From contig NC_081407.1 in assembly GCF_030272615.1 (NCBI RefSeq), forward strand, positions 442,922,213 through 442,986,212: a DNA stretch of 64,000 nt. Reading direction: 5' to 3'. The notes below the pieces were generated by a model. It searched no databases, was not told the DNA's origin, and worked only from the letters and a program-made list of their open reading frames with translations. Positions 49,170 to 61,262 of the stretch are shown here, piece after piece (position 1 is the first letter of the stretch; every line of letters starts with the position of its first letter). A program made the translations under genes and the position numbers. Source of the DNA: Cryptomeria japonica (lineage: Eukaryota; Streptophyta; Pinopsida; Cupressales; Cupressaceae).

Positions 49170-49919
49170 TTTAGTCCCCACTTTAGCGGGAGTATGATCT
49201 TATGCAAATATTATCGGTAAAGTACAAGGAATTAAGATTGAAATAATTTCACCACATCAAGAAGGCAAGATTCACCAAGCCCCTGGTGGACTTTAGGATC
49301 TTATGACTTGAATGACAAGGTAAAAGGGAAGACCATGAGAGAGAAAGAGAGAACCATGACTGTAACTAGTAAGGTTCTCTTACTATGAGTCATGAAAAGA
49401 ATACCAAAAATTACAAAGCCAAGGCAACGTTTGCTAAGTATTAAAAGAGAGAATGATGAGCGGAGTGCATGACCCCACATTAAAGCGATTGTGTATGCCT
49501 TGTCGAGAGTGATTTATTTAAGTTAGGATACACCCAAAGAAGACAAGCACGTTATCATAATAATTTAGCCCCCAAGAGATGATAGATCAAAGGATAATTA
49601 ACAAAAAGCACAAAAGACAATTTGGTTTCACCTAACTTTGGAGTCAATATGCTTTTTATGATAACTCATGTATATCATGTATATGTATATGCATAAAGTC
49701 ATCCTCATCCTCTAAAGGAAGGAAACCACCATGGAAGAAGGGAACACATGTCTTTTGAGTCAACATGGGAGAGACCAAAAGAGATCTCAATGCTTTGCCT
49801 TATCCTCAAGTAGACAACACTAGGGATAACAAATAGAAGAATAAGAACAAATAGAAGAATGTCACAAATAAGCAAGAGAGGAGAGAGAATCTAAGTTGCT
49901 AATGAAGCTAATCAAGCAT

Positions 49920-52900
49920 GTCATCCTCCCCCCGATGTCGATGATCATTATTTCAGGAAGGTGGAAAACACACAAGAGGAGCCACATCGAGCATGGTAGA
50001 TGGAGCTATCGCAAGTTCTAAACAAGGACCATACTCTAATGTTGAGTGACTTTGTTTGTTTCTAGGAGCTAGGATTAATTCTTTTGAAAATTTTCTAGGT
50101 AATTCATTTGCAACATCAACATATTCATATTCATCATTAAAAATATTAGGATCAACATTTTCATCATTAAAATATTCTCACCCATTTCTTCATGAAGATT
50201 ATAAGAATAGGAGCTCTAATAGGAATAGAACTTGAACCATCATTTGTTTTAAGTATTTTGCGTCTTGGAGAATTAGGTTGAACATCTTGTTTAAGAGAAA
50301 ATGGAATCATGTCAAATGTTGGTGTTTTAAGAGAAGAAATGGTTTGGGAAGCAACTTCGCGAGCTCTAGCATGATGTCTCCGTTGGCATTCTCGCACACA
50401 ATGGTTTCATCAAGTTTTGGCTGAATGTTGAGAAGGGTTAGGCTCATTAGGTATAGGCTTCATCTATCATTTTAGGGAAGGATGAATGGGTTGAGGTCTA
50501 TTAGGTTGGAAAATAGGAGAGGGTGGTTGCTTCTCTCTATAAGATGAAGGAGGAGGAACCACACCATATAAAGGAGAAATGGGAGGTGTAGGAAGGAGAC
50601 CGGGTCCATCATAAGGAGGGATAGGTATAGCCTTAGGAGGAATAGATTGATATTTAGTTGGAAGATTTTTTATACCTTTGGGAGGAAGAGTAGACTCATC
50701 CATAGGAGAAGGAAGAATATCTCTTTTATTAGGAGAAAGGACACTCTTCTCTTTAGGAGAAGGAAAAGTTGCCTATTTAGGAAGAAAATTATGTCTTTCC
50801 TTAGGAGGAAGAATAATCTTATCTTCAAGAAGGGGTATTGTTACTACTTACTAAGATTGCCATTAGTCTTATGTTCAAAGTTATTCTATATATTCTAGTT
50901 GGTTACTTCTACCGAATCTTTCAGTCAGTAAGCATAGTGCAGTCAGTTATAGAAGAAAGTAGTCTCAGAGCGCAGTATACACCGAACACTCTACCGAGTA
51001 ACAGTCTATGTCTACCGAGCAGCAAGAATGATATACCGAGTGAACACACACCGAGTGAAACATGTTACCAGATTCACTGAACCTGGACATATATGGGAAA
51101 CATGTTATAAAGATCGAGGAACAAGTAACCGTTATCACATTGGAAATTGCACTTAAAGATTGTGTATGATTTTGAGGTCATCTAACCAATGAAATATTTT
51201 GCATGGTTATTCATTCGAGAAATCATGTTTGTAAGATCGAAGCATGGACCAGATCACCGACATAAAAGATCTATTTATACAACATGAATTCAGGATTAGA
51301 CATATGTGCAAGTATATATGTGCATGTGTGTGTGAAGCTAGACATATACAAAAAGGAAAATCATGAGATATCATAGAATGTTATGATTGTTACAGTTGAC
51401 AGAGAGACACAAAGGTCACCGAGAAGGATTTTAGAGAATAATCAAAGAATAGAGTAAACAGAAAGGGTTTACCGAGTTAATATATGGGTTACCGAGGTAT
51501 GCTATAAGCAAGGTAATCTTATTTTGAGCACATAGAATCTGCTATAACATTCCAGATGTAAAGTTACAGATATTTGTAATGATTTATTGAAATATTTTGA
51601 AGTTGTAAGAGAAACCTTTAACAAGGTAAAAGACTCTAACAAAGTCTATAAATTGTAAAGCCTCTAACCAGGTGCAGCATTTAGAATAAGTGTTGTAAAA
51701 TCCTTTAGCAAGGTAGATCTAACAGATCTTGATACTCCTAACAGGGTAAGCTATCAAAAATAGCTAAACATGTAGCTCTAATCAAGCAACCTTTATTATT
51801 GCAGTAGTGAAGTTGTGGGTGTCATCCCCACTGCATTTTTTCTCTCTAACCAAGAGTTTTTGCGTAACCAAAATATATGAGTTATGGAGTGAATCATGTA
51901 TGATTGTTATCTATTTGTTTTAGCATTATATTATGTTACTGCACTATTTAGTTTATGCTTAACAGTAAAGTTACTATTGAAGAAATATTTTGAAGTACTG
52001 ATTCACCCCTCCCCTCTCTGTACATTAGCTTTCCATATTGGGCCTAACAGGTATATGATCATCAAGAGGAATGCTAAGTGTTGGATTTCTAGGTTTACTT
52101 AATGACAAAATTATTTTATTTTTCCAGTTTTGGTATAATCTAAAGAGAGCATCACTTCTAGGTTGAAGAGGCTTGAATTGTCTAGACCAAAAATAATCAA
52201 GAGAAACATCTCCACGCCTTAGTGTAGGTTGAAATATTCTATGATTAACAATTATGATTTTATCATTATGAGGAAATTTCAAACACATATGAATAGTATA
52301 AGCAATCGCTTTCATGGAAGAGAGCCAAGGATGTCCCAACTTCATAAAAAATTGTTCGGATGCAAGAATGATTACAAATTGAACATCTAAGCATTTAGTG
52401 CCAACATCATTAGGAAGTGTTATAGAACCAATAGCAGGACAAGAGAAGCCATAAAAAACCTTAACTACCACATCAATATCATCACATATCACTTGATGTA
52501 ATTGCAAAGTATAAAGAAATTCTTCAATTATCACATTAACCATGCAAGCATGATCATTAAGGACTCCTCTAGAAGGTATACCTTTGATTTTCACACTTAT
52601 GTATAATGGGACATCGGGTTCCTTAATGGTGTCACTAGGATCAAATGTTATGCACAAATCCTTAGGAGGTTCTTGTTGATCTACAAGGTTCACCACATTA
52701 TTATATTCAAGGGTCACATCATTGGGAGAGTCAGTAGGATGATCAATCTCAATCAGATTAGTGGAATGGGATGGTGAAGGATCAATAAAACTTTGAAGGT
52801 TCTGATTAGGAGGATCTAGGGATTTGTTTCCTTTATCATTAACACTACCACAGATATAATATTGTTATCAATCAATTTATAAATCCTACTTCTCAATGAA

Positions 52901-53238
52901 AAACACTTCTCAGTATCATGACCAGGCTGACAATTGTATTGACAAAAATATTTAGCATCAAAGTAAGGTGAATTTGTCTTGGATGGATCAATTGGTTTGA
53001 TTTGGGGAAGTTTTAACACATTCCTTTGTATCAATTGAGACATAATGCTATGCAAAGATTCATTCAAAGGAGTAAACTCTTTTTCTCTTCTAAATAGTTT
53101 AGACAAAGGAGGCACGACTGTAGCACCTACGAGTTGACTATTGTTGTTGATATTATCATTGAATTTGATGAATCCTTTGTTTGGCTTGAATTTCACAACC
53201 AGTTGTTGAGCAGTATCACCCTTATCACTCGGAGCCAT
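49920..53238 (-). pseudogene. Gypsy-type gag end, dead protease and PPK tail (copy 2)
   Basis: 52816-53238 encodes the gag C-terminal part with the plant Gypsy block FTPLNESLHSIMSQL and a knuckle-like CQYNCQPGHDTEKC. 52025-52717 is a retropepsin-like domain (PLYISVKIKG, LGHPWLSSMKAIA). Where D-(S/T/N)-G is expected it reads LNDHACMVNV, so the active-site Gly is gone. After the solo LTR, 50467-50830 encodes repeated PPK/SPK units and 49920-50190 the acidic tail shared with copy 1 (EYEYVDV, MLDVAPLVC). Frames change between segments. Confidence 0.75.
50839..52049 (+). mobile_element. Solo Copia-type LTR with TSD GGTAT
   Basis: It begins TGTTACTACTTAC and ends GGGCCTAACA, flanked by perfect GGTAT duplications (50834-50838 and 52050-52054). 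It carries the same signposts as the Copia LTRs read in plus orientation: TAAC(A/C)AGG-type motifs, GTGGGTGTCATCCCCACTG and ACTGATTCACCCCTCCC. The uninterrupted sequence exists in copy 1 around 6525. No coding sequence lies between, as expected after LTR-LTR recombination. Confidence 0.93.
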
Positions 53239-53239
53239 G

Positions 53240-54631
53240 TGATAGGGAGATTGCTAGAAAAGTGCTCAACCAGGTGAATTAGATCTAATGGTTCAATTGG
53301 TTTCCAAAAGAATTGTTTATGTCTATTATATATGTTTGCAAAATCAAATTGATGTTATAATGCTAAGCATTTTGTGCATATCTTCTCAAACAAACTCCCT
53401 TTATGAGTGAGCTCATACCCCTACTCAATTCACTCTTCCTTGATTGACTATACTCTAACTTCAATGCCCTACTTTCTAGGCATTCATACCTACTACACCA
53501 AGACAAGGAAAACTCCTCCAAAGGTTCTATGAAGTTAGGAAAAAGTTTTGTATTTGATCATGTACAATTTTGTAGTACTTAGGCATTTTTGCTCTTCTTA
53601 CTCAAACCCCTATGCTAGGTTGCAGAACCCCAAAAGTTTATGATATTTTGTCAAGAAGATGGAAGGTTCTACTTTATTTTTCTTAGAGAGTTTACCAAAG
53701 GTTTCACAAGTCCTAACAAGCCCAAACCAATCGGGTCCTTGAAAATGTAGTTTTGCAGTCCAAGAAGGCTAGTAGCCCGTGGAGGGCTAATTGGCACTTT
53801 TTTGTTCACCCAACCCAACGATGGGAATTTATACCAATAAAATTGTCTTGGATGATTTTTAAGAGTTCTAAGCTCAAATATTTTTTAGGTCTTAGGCTCC
53901 ATGAAAAAGGTTTAGTGACTGTCCTCAATTTTAGGCACAGATGTAGGGTTTAATGAGGGTTTAGACCCAAACAACATTGGAAACCACTTCTCCTTCACTA
54001 ACCAAGCTACCAAAATATTAATAATATTCTACTACACCATGTGCAGCCCTCCTCTATTTCTGTCCTATAGGCATTAATCCAAACATATGGCATTCAAACT
54101 GAAACTGTCATTTAATTCATCTTTTTTATTACTAGGAATCCTTAGTCAATACGATCACCAACATTTTTCAAGGAAAAGGGAGGCATTTTTATAGTCTTTC
54201 AAGTTATTTATCAAGCCTAGTATGGACATGAGGCTTCCACGACTTCATTGTACTAGAAATGTCCAAAAATGACAACTTTTACAAGCCCAAATGACAACAT
54301 TTGTTGCTCCAAGAGACATTTTTGACAACCTAACCTCATAAACTTATCTAAACACCAAAGACATGCTTAAAAACACTTATCAAACATGTTGCAATTATTT
54401 GGAAATAATTTCTAGACCTTTGAGGCAATTTTACACATTTTTGCCCTTTTTGGCCTAGAAACCCAAAATTGTCAACTCAAATGCTGAAAGGCAAAAATTG
54501 ACCTCTTGAGCACAAAATGAGATCAAAAATACTTGAAAAGACACACAACAACCTAACAGAAGACATTACAAACATGAAAGAATGAAATACTCAAAAGGAG
54601 AGTTTTTACTCAGCTAGGTGCTCCTGCACCA
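53240..54631 (-). repeat. 3' LTR of the chromodomain Gypsy, 555-bp deletion
   Basis: Starts TGATAGGGAGATT and ends CTCCTGCACCA. Relative to the 5' LTR it lacks the segment equivalent to 60172-60726, with TTCA present at both edges of the lost segment. Confidence 0.95.
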
Positions 54632-54645
54632 TACTCCCCCAAAGA
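54632..54645 (-). promoter_or_regulatory. Polypurine tract of the chromodomain Gypsy
   Basis: On the minus strand this reads ATCTTTGGGGGAGTA directly before the LTR start TGGTGCAGG. Confidence 0.8.
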
Positions 54646-54653
54646 TAAAGAAG

Positions 54654-57600
54654 TCATGTGACTCCTTGAGGTAGAAAAGAAGAAGGTATTCCAGCTTTCT
54701 CAAAGTCAAATTTAGGTATCCATGTGGCCTCTAAGATAGGCTTATCCTTCCATTTGAGTAGGTGCTCCATATAGGTGTGATTCCTTGTCTTCTTGAGAAC
54801 CCTGGAGTCTAGAACCTGTTCTACTTGAGGAATAGAGAGAGGAGGTAAAGAAAGATCAGAAAGGGATTGTGTAACTTCTGAAACCCTTTGAACCTCCTTG
54901 AGTGGTTGCCCCTTGAAAGCAATCAAATCTACAACATGAAAAATGGGAGACAAAGAAATATCAGTAGGCAAATCAACTTTGTAAGCATTAGACCCATACT
55001 TAGCCAAGATTTTGCAAGGGCCTATTCTCCTCATCTGAAGTTTGCTAGGAACTCCTTTTTGCAGGCTTACCTTGTTCAAATGAACCATCACATAATCTCC
55101 TACAGAAAAATGAACATCTCTCTTTGTAGCATCCATTCTTGCCTTGACTTTTTGGGAGGTATTCTGAAGAGCCTTCCTCACTTGTTCATGAACCTCTTTC
55201 ATGGATTAAGCCATGTCATCTATTGTTCCACTCTTAGGCTGCAAGTTAGTTATATCTCTCATTTCCATTATACCTCTTGGATGCATACCATAAACAACTT
55301 CAAAAGGAATTTTACCCGTAGACTGGTTGACACTATCATTGTAGGCATATTCTGCTTGATGAATGAGCTGATCCCAACTCTGTCCATATTCCTTTGTCAA
55401 ACACCTAAGCAAGTTTCCAAGAGACCTTCTCACAACCTTAGTTTGGCCATTGGTTTGTGGATGGTAAGCTGAACCAAAAGAGAGATTAGTACCCAGTCTC
55501 TTCCACAATTTTTTCCAGAAAAGACCAAGAAATTTCACATCTCTATCTGAAATAATGCTAATAGGCAAACCATGTATTCTAACAACTTCTTTGAAAAACA
55601 AGTAAGCAATATGACTTGCATCATGTGTTGTCTTACAAGGAATAAAATGAGCCATCTTGCTAAATCTGTCAACTACTACAAAGATGCTATCAAATCCTGC
55701 TTGAGTTAGAGGTAATCCTACCACATAATCCATACTAATGCAATCGCAAGGCCTGTGTGGAATGGGAAGAGGCTGATATAAACCAGCATTGGAGGAATTA
55801 CCTTTTACTTTCTGACATACCAAACACTGCTCAACATACCTCCTGATGTCTCTCTGCATCTTGGGCCAATAGTAGAATCTTTGAACCAACTCCAAGGTCT
55901 TGTTGAGACCAAAATGTCCACTTAAGCACCCATTGTGCTTCTCCTGAGTGAGGTTCTCTCTCATAGAACCTTTTGGAACACATAGCTATCCACCCCTGAA
56001 TAACAAACCATCCTATATAGTGAAATCAACATATGCACCATGGAAATGATTCTCAAAATCTTGACAAACTTTATAAGCTTCAGCAAAATTATCATCAGTA
56101 GGATACATATCTTTAAAACTATCAATACCAATGCTCTGTACTTGAATCGCATGAACAGTTAACAACCTCTTACTCAAAGCATTTGCTACTTTATTCAACC
56201 AACCCTTCTTATTCTTAAGAGTAAAAGTGTAAGCTTGCAAGTACTCTACCCATTTAACATGCCTATGATTCAGTTTATCCTGTGAGTTCAAGAAACTTAA
56301 TGCCCGATTATCTATGTATACAACAAACTCTTTAGGAAGAAGATAATGTCTCCATTTCCTAAGTGCCTGTACTAATGCATAAAGTTCTAAATCATAGGAA
56401 GAGTAATTTTTCTTGGCATCATTTAACTTCTCACTAAAGAATGCAACTGGTCTATTGTCCTAACTTAAAACATCTCCTACAACAATATTGCTAGCATCAC
56501 ATTCAATAGTAAAAAGTTTATCAAAACTAGGTAAAATGAGCACTAGTTGAGAAGCTACCTTAGTTTTCAATAATTCAAACCCTTTATTGGCTACATCTGT
56601 CCATTGAAACTTTACCTTTACACCCCCTTTGATTGTGTCTAACATAGGGGCACAAATCTCACTGAATCCCTTGATGAATTTCTTGTAAAATTGTGCTAAA
56701 CCATAAAAGCTTCTGACATCACTGGTTGCTTTAGGAGCTGGCCAACTGGTTATTGCTGCAACTTTAGATTGATCCATTTTCAGATTGCCTCCTGATACAA
56801 CAAAACCAAGATATACCAATTATTGCTTCAAGAAATCACACTTTTCTAGATTAATGGTTAGTTGTTCATCAAATAACTTTCTCAAAACATTAGCTAAATG
56901 CTTCAAATTCTCTTCCTTAGTTTTACTGAAAATAAGAATATCATCTAAATACACAACAACAAACTTGCCAATGAAATCATATAAAACTTCATTCATGAGT
57001 CTCATGAATGTGTTGGGAGCATTAGAGAGTCCAAATGGCATAACAAGCCACTCATAGAGACCCTCATTCATTTTGAAAGTTGTCTTCCATTCATCACCCT
57101 CTTTGATTCTTATCTGATGGTAACCACTCTTCAAGTCAATCTTACTGAAATACTGTGCACCCCCCAAGAAACCCATCAAATCCTCTATCCTGGGTATGGG
57201 TAATCTGTATCTGATGGTGATCTTGCTTATGGCTCTAGAATCTGTGCGAATTCTCCATGTTCCACCCTTCTTAGGTGCCAACACTGTAGGTATTGCACAA
57301 GGAATAAAGCTCTTCCTAATCAGACCTTGGTCTAAGATTTCTTGTATTTGTCTTTCTACTTCTTCATTTTGCTCAAGGGTCATCTTAAAGGCTGCCTTAT
57401 TTGGTAAAGAGGCTCTATGTATGAAATCAATCTAATGGCCAATGGCTCTAGGAGGTGGTAAGGCTGCAGGTGTACCATCACTGATCATTTCTTTGAAGTT
57501 ATCAAGGATCTGTTGCACCTCATATGGTATCTCAACTTTCTTTTCCATCTTTTCTTTTTTGGGTTTCACTTTGAGTGAAAATCCCACTCCTTCACCTTCT

Positions 57601-59237
57601 TCAAGTGTACTTATGAACTCTTTCTCATTCATAATTAAAGCATTCTGATTTGCTGACTTTCTACCCTCTTTCTCATCATTTATGGACTGAATTTTGTATG
57701 TAACTCCATTCTTCTGAAATGAGTAGGAGTTCTTTTCCCCATTGTGGATGGCTTTCCTATCAAATTTCCAAGGTCTACCAAGAAGGAGATGGCAAGCATC
57801 CATTGGAAGAATGTCACATAGGATCTTATCTTGATACCCTCCTCTAGTGAATTCTACCCATGTTTGCTCATTTACAAGGACATGCTGCTCCCTATTCAAC
57901 CATGTGACTCTATAGGGATGTGTGTGTGGGATTCTCTCAAGTTTAAGTTTACCAACTTCTTCTTCTGAGATTATATTATCCATGGATCCAGAATCTATGA
58001 CCACCTTGCATACCTTTCCCACGATCTTGCACTTAATTCTGAACAATGACCTTATTTGAGTAGGTTCCTCCTTGATTGGTTCTTTTATCAAGACTCTTCT
58101 CATCATCAAACTTTCCCCATCTTCTGATGCTAAGCTCACTTCATGAGCCTTACTATTTGCTTCATTTTCTTGCACATAATTCACTCTTCTTTCACCCCTT
58201 TGTGATGAGGTGGGTTTCTCTGGACATCTATAGGTAGGATGCCCCAACTTCTGACAATTGTAGCATTTCATGGTGGAGAAGTAGGACCCTCTTCCTGGTC
58301 CACTGGATCTACCTCTACTTGGGTTGCTAGATCTGCTTCCTCTATAGCTTCTCTTGCTATATGAATCCCCACTTTTCTCAATGAGTTTGGATTCTCCTTG
58401 GGATCTTTGATCTCCTCTTCCACCAAAACTTCCTCTATGGCCTCTACCATCTCTACCCCTACCTCTTCCTCTGTTGCTTTGTTCTTGCTTTCTCCTAATT
58501 TTCTCTTCCACTTTAAGTTCTAGTTGATAACACTTTATTGTTTGTGGGCATAACAAGCTCATCTCTTCCTGTATGTTCCATCTTAATCCATCCAAATACC
58601 TTTCCACCTTTATGCTCTCATCCTCTAATACCTTGGATATTATGCATAGTTTTTGAAACTCCTTAGTGTAGCTACTAACATCTAAGTCTTTTTGTCTCAA
58701 ATTTTGTCTTATCCCGTGAAGTTGGATCTCATAGTCCTCAGGAAGATAGGTTTCTTTAATTTTGGCTACCATTGCTTTCCAGGTGGCTATTGGTTGCTTA
58801 CCTTTTTTCACCCTTTCCTCTTGGATGAACTTCCACCAAGTTAAGGCTGCCCCTCTCAACCTTGGTTTTGCTACTTTAACCTTTTGTGCTTCAATTATTC
58901 CATCACATTCAAAATGGTTTTCTAGACCTTCAATCCACTCTATAAGAGCATCTGGATCCATCTTTCCATTGAAAAGAGCCACCCCCTCTAAGGTTTTACC
59001 ACTCATAGCTCTCAAAGCCTTCAAGAATGGTTCTTGCTCAATAACAAGGTCAGGTATGGGAACCTCATCTTCTATTGCCAACATTTTGCCCTGATCTCCA
59101 ACCTTATCATGGACTTCTTCAGTTTTGACTTCTACTTCAGCTAATTTCACTACTAGCTGCTCCAACCTCTCTCTGAGTGCTCTATTTTCTTCTTCTTGGT
59201 CTTTGACCTTCTTGTCTAATTCAACATTAGTCACCAT
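54654..59237 (-). pseudogene. Gypsy (chromovirus-type) gag-pol, in frame with 6 stops
   Basis: One frame runs from ATG at 59237 (53 nt inside the primer site) to TGA at 54654, about 1,528 codons. Gag shows a coiled coil (residues 1-50), GAALTWWKFIQ near 130, and knuckle CYNCQKLGHPTYRC at 325-338. Protease has VIDSGS near 414. RT has YLDD (within 56820-57383). RNase H begins TIECDAS. Integrase has CLVCQKVKG, MDYVVGLP and SDRDVKF, but NGQTK where the catalytic Glu is expected. The C-terminal chromodomain reads LLKWKDKPILEATWIP. In-frame stops are at 57432 (TAG), 56820 (TAA), 56460 (TAG), 56013 (TAG), about 55983 (TAG) and 55206 (TAA), all one step from CAG or CAA. No frameshift occurs. The chromodomain places it near the chromovirus lineages; the exact clade is not determined. 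Confidence 0.95.
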
Positions 59238-59292
59238 GTTTTCTTCTAATGATCGTTTTCTCTTGAATCTTTTGATGGCTCTGATACCATTA

Positions 59293-61257
59293 TGATAGGG
59301 AGATTACTAGAAAAGTGCTCAACCAGGTGAATTAGATCTAATGGTTCAATTGGTTTCCAAAAGACTTGTTTGTGTCTATTATATATGTTTGCAAAATCAA
59401 ATTGAAGTTATAATGCTAAGCATTTTGTGCATATCTTCTCAAACAAACTCCCTTTATGAGTGAGCTCATACCCCTACTCAATTCACTCCTCCTTGATTGA
59501 CTATACTCTAACTTCACTGCCCTGCTTTCTAGGCATTCATACCTACTACACCAAGACAAGGCGAACTCCTCCAAAGGTTCTATGAAGTTAGGCAAAAGTT
59601 TTGTATTTGATCATGTACAATTTTGTAGTACTTAGGCATTTTTTCTCTTCTTACTCAAACCCCTTTGCTAGGTTGCAAACCCTAAAAGTTTATGATATTT
59701 TGTCAAGAAGATGGAAGGTTATACTTTAATGTTCTTAGATAGTTTACCAAAGGTTTCACAAGTCCTAACAAGCCCAAACCAATCGGGTCCTTGAAAATGT
59801 AGTTTTGTAGTCCAAGAAGGCTAGTAGCCCGTGGAGGGCTAATTGGCACATTTTTATTCACCCAGCCCAACGATGGGAAATTCCACCAATAAAATTGTCT
59901 TGGATGATGTTTAAGAGGTCTAAGCTCAAATTTTTTTTAGGTCTTAGGCTCCATGAAGAAGGTTTAGTGAGTGTCCTCAATTTTAGGCACAAATGTAGGG
60001 CTTAATGAGGGTTTAGACCCAAACAACATTGGAAACCACTTCTCCTTCACTAACCAAGCTACCAAACTATCAAGAATATTCTACCACACAATGTGGAGCC
60101 CTCCTCTATTGCTATCCTATAGGCATTAATCCAAACATATAGCATTCAAACTGAATATGTCATTTAATTCACAAAAAAATAGTGAACTCACTGTTATGCA
60201 ACCAAACTGAGAATGCTTTATAGATAAAAATCTTCTCTAACAAACCAAAATGACTCTCAATACCCTTGGGAACATTCTTAGACCTCTCTTTCACAGATTT
60301 GTCCACTCCAATCAGTTTTGGGTGCAAATTTTGAGTTTTTTGTCCATGATACTAGTCAAGTAATCCATACTTGCTTAGTATTCACTCAAATCTTTCTTCC
60401 AATCATAACTCTGGCACAAAAAGAGGGATATATACACTATTTACATGCATACCAACTTGACCAAGTCCATTTTGTGGGAGCCCTGGCCTCGATTAGTCAA
60501 GTTGCTGCATTTTGAAACCCCAAACCCTTGACAGAGCAGAGAACACACCAAAATGAAAGAATTTTATTTAACCAACTTGAAAATGGAAAACCAATAAAAT
60601 TATCACTTGGAGAGAATTGGGAAACCAATATGAAAACTCCCCAAAAGGTACAGTAAGGACCAGTTATGCTACTGTACGGACTGCTGCTCTAAAAGAGAGA
60701 AAAACATAGTAAAAGCCAAAATTTCATCTTTTTTTTATTAGGAATCCTTAGTCAATACAATCACCAACCTTTTTTAAGGAAAATGGAGGCCTTTTTATAG
60801 TACTTCAAGTTATTTATCAAGCTGAGTGTGGACATGAGGCTTCCACAACTTCATCATACTAGAAATGTCCAAAAATGACAACTTTTACAAGCCCAAATGA
60901 CAACATTTGTTGCTCCAAGAGACATTTTTGACAACCTAACCTCATAAACTTATCTAAACACCCAATACATGCTTAAAAACACTTAGAAAACATGTTTCAA
61001 TGCTTTGGAAAGAATTTCTAGACCTTTGAGGCAATATTACACATTTTTGCCCTTTTTGGCCTAGAAACCCAAAATTGTCAACTCAAATCCTGAAAGGCAA
61101 AACTTGACCTCTTGAGCACAAAATGAGATCAAAAACACTTGAAAAGACACACAACAATATAAAAAAACATCATAAACCTAACACAAGAAATTACAAACAT
61201 GAAAGCATGAAATACTCAAAAAGGAGAGTTTTTACTCAACTATGTGCTCCTGCACCA
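59293..61257 (-). repeat. 5' LTR of the chromodomain Gypsy, full length
   Basis: It is 1,965 bp with the same ends as the 3' LTR. ORFs inside it are short and unsupported. Confidence 0.95.
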
Positions 61258-61262
61258 CCATG

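Larger units (their letters stand above)
53240..61257 (-). mobile_element. Chromodomain Gypsy element, TSD CCATG
   Basis: It has perfect CCATG duplications (53235-53239 and 61258-61262), LTRs at 53240-54631 and 59293-61257, a primer site TGGTATCAGAGC (59278-59289), and a polypurine tract at about 54632-54645. It inserted within the gag of Gypsy-type copy 2. The interior encodes gag, protease, RT, RNase H, integrase and chromodomain in one frame. Confidence 0.97.

Noticed and set aside
54888-55472. 194-codon plus-strand ORF
   Set aside because: Antisense to the integrase and chromodomain of the Gypsy polyprotein.
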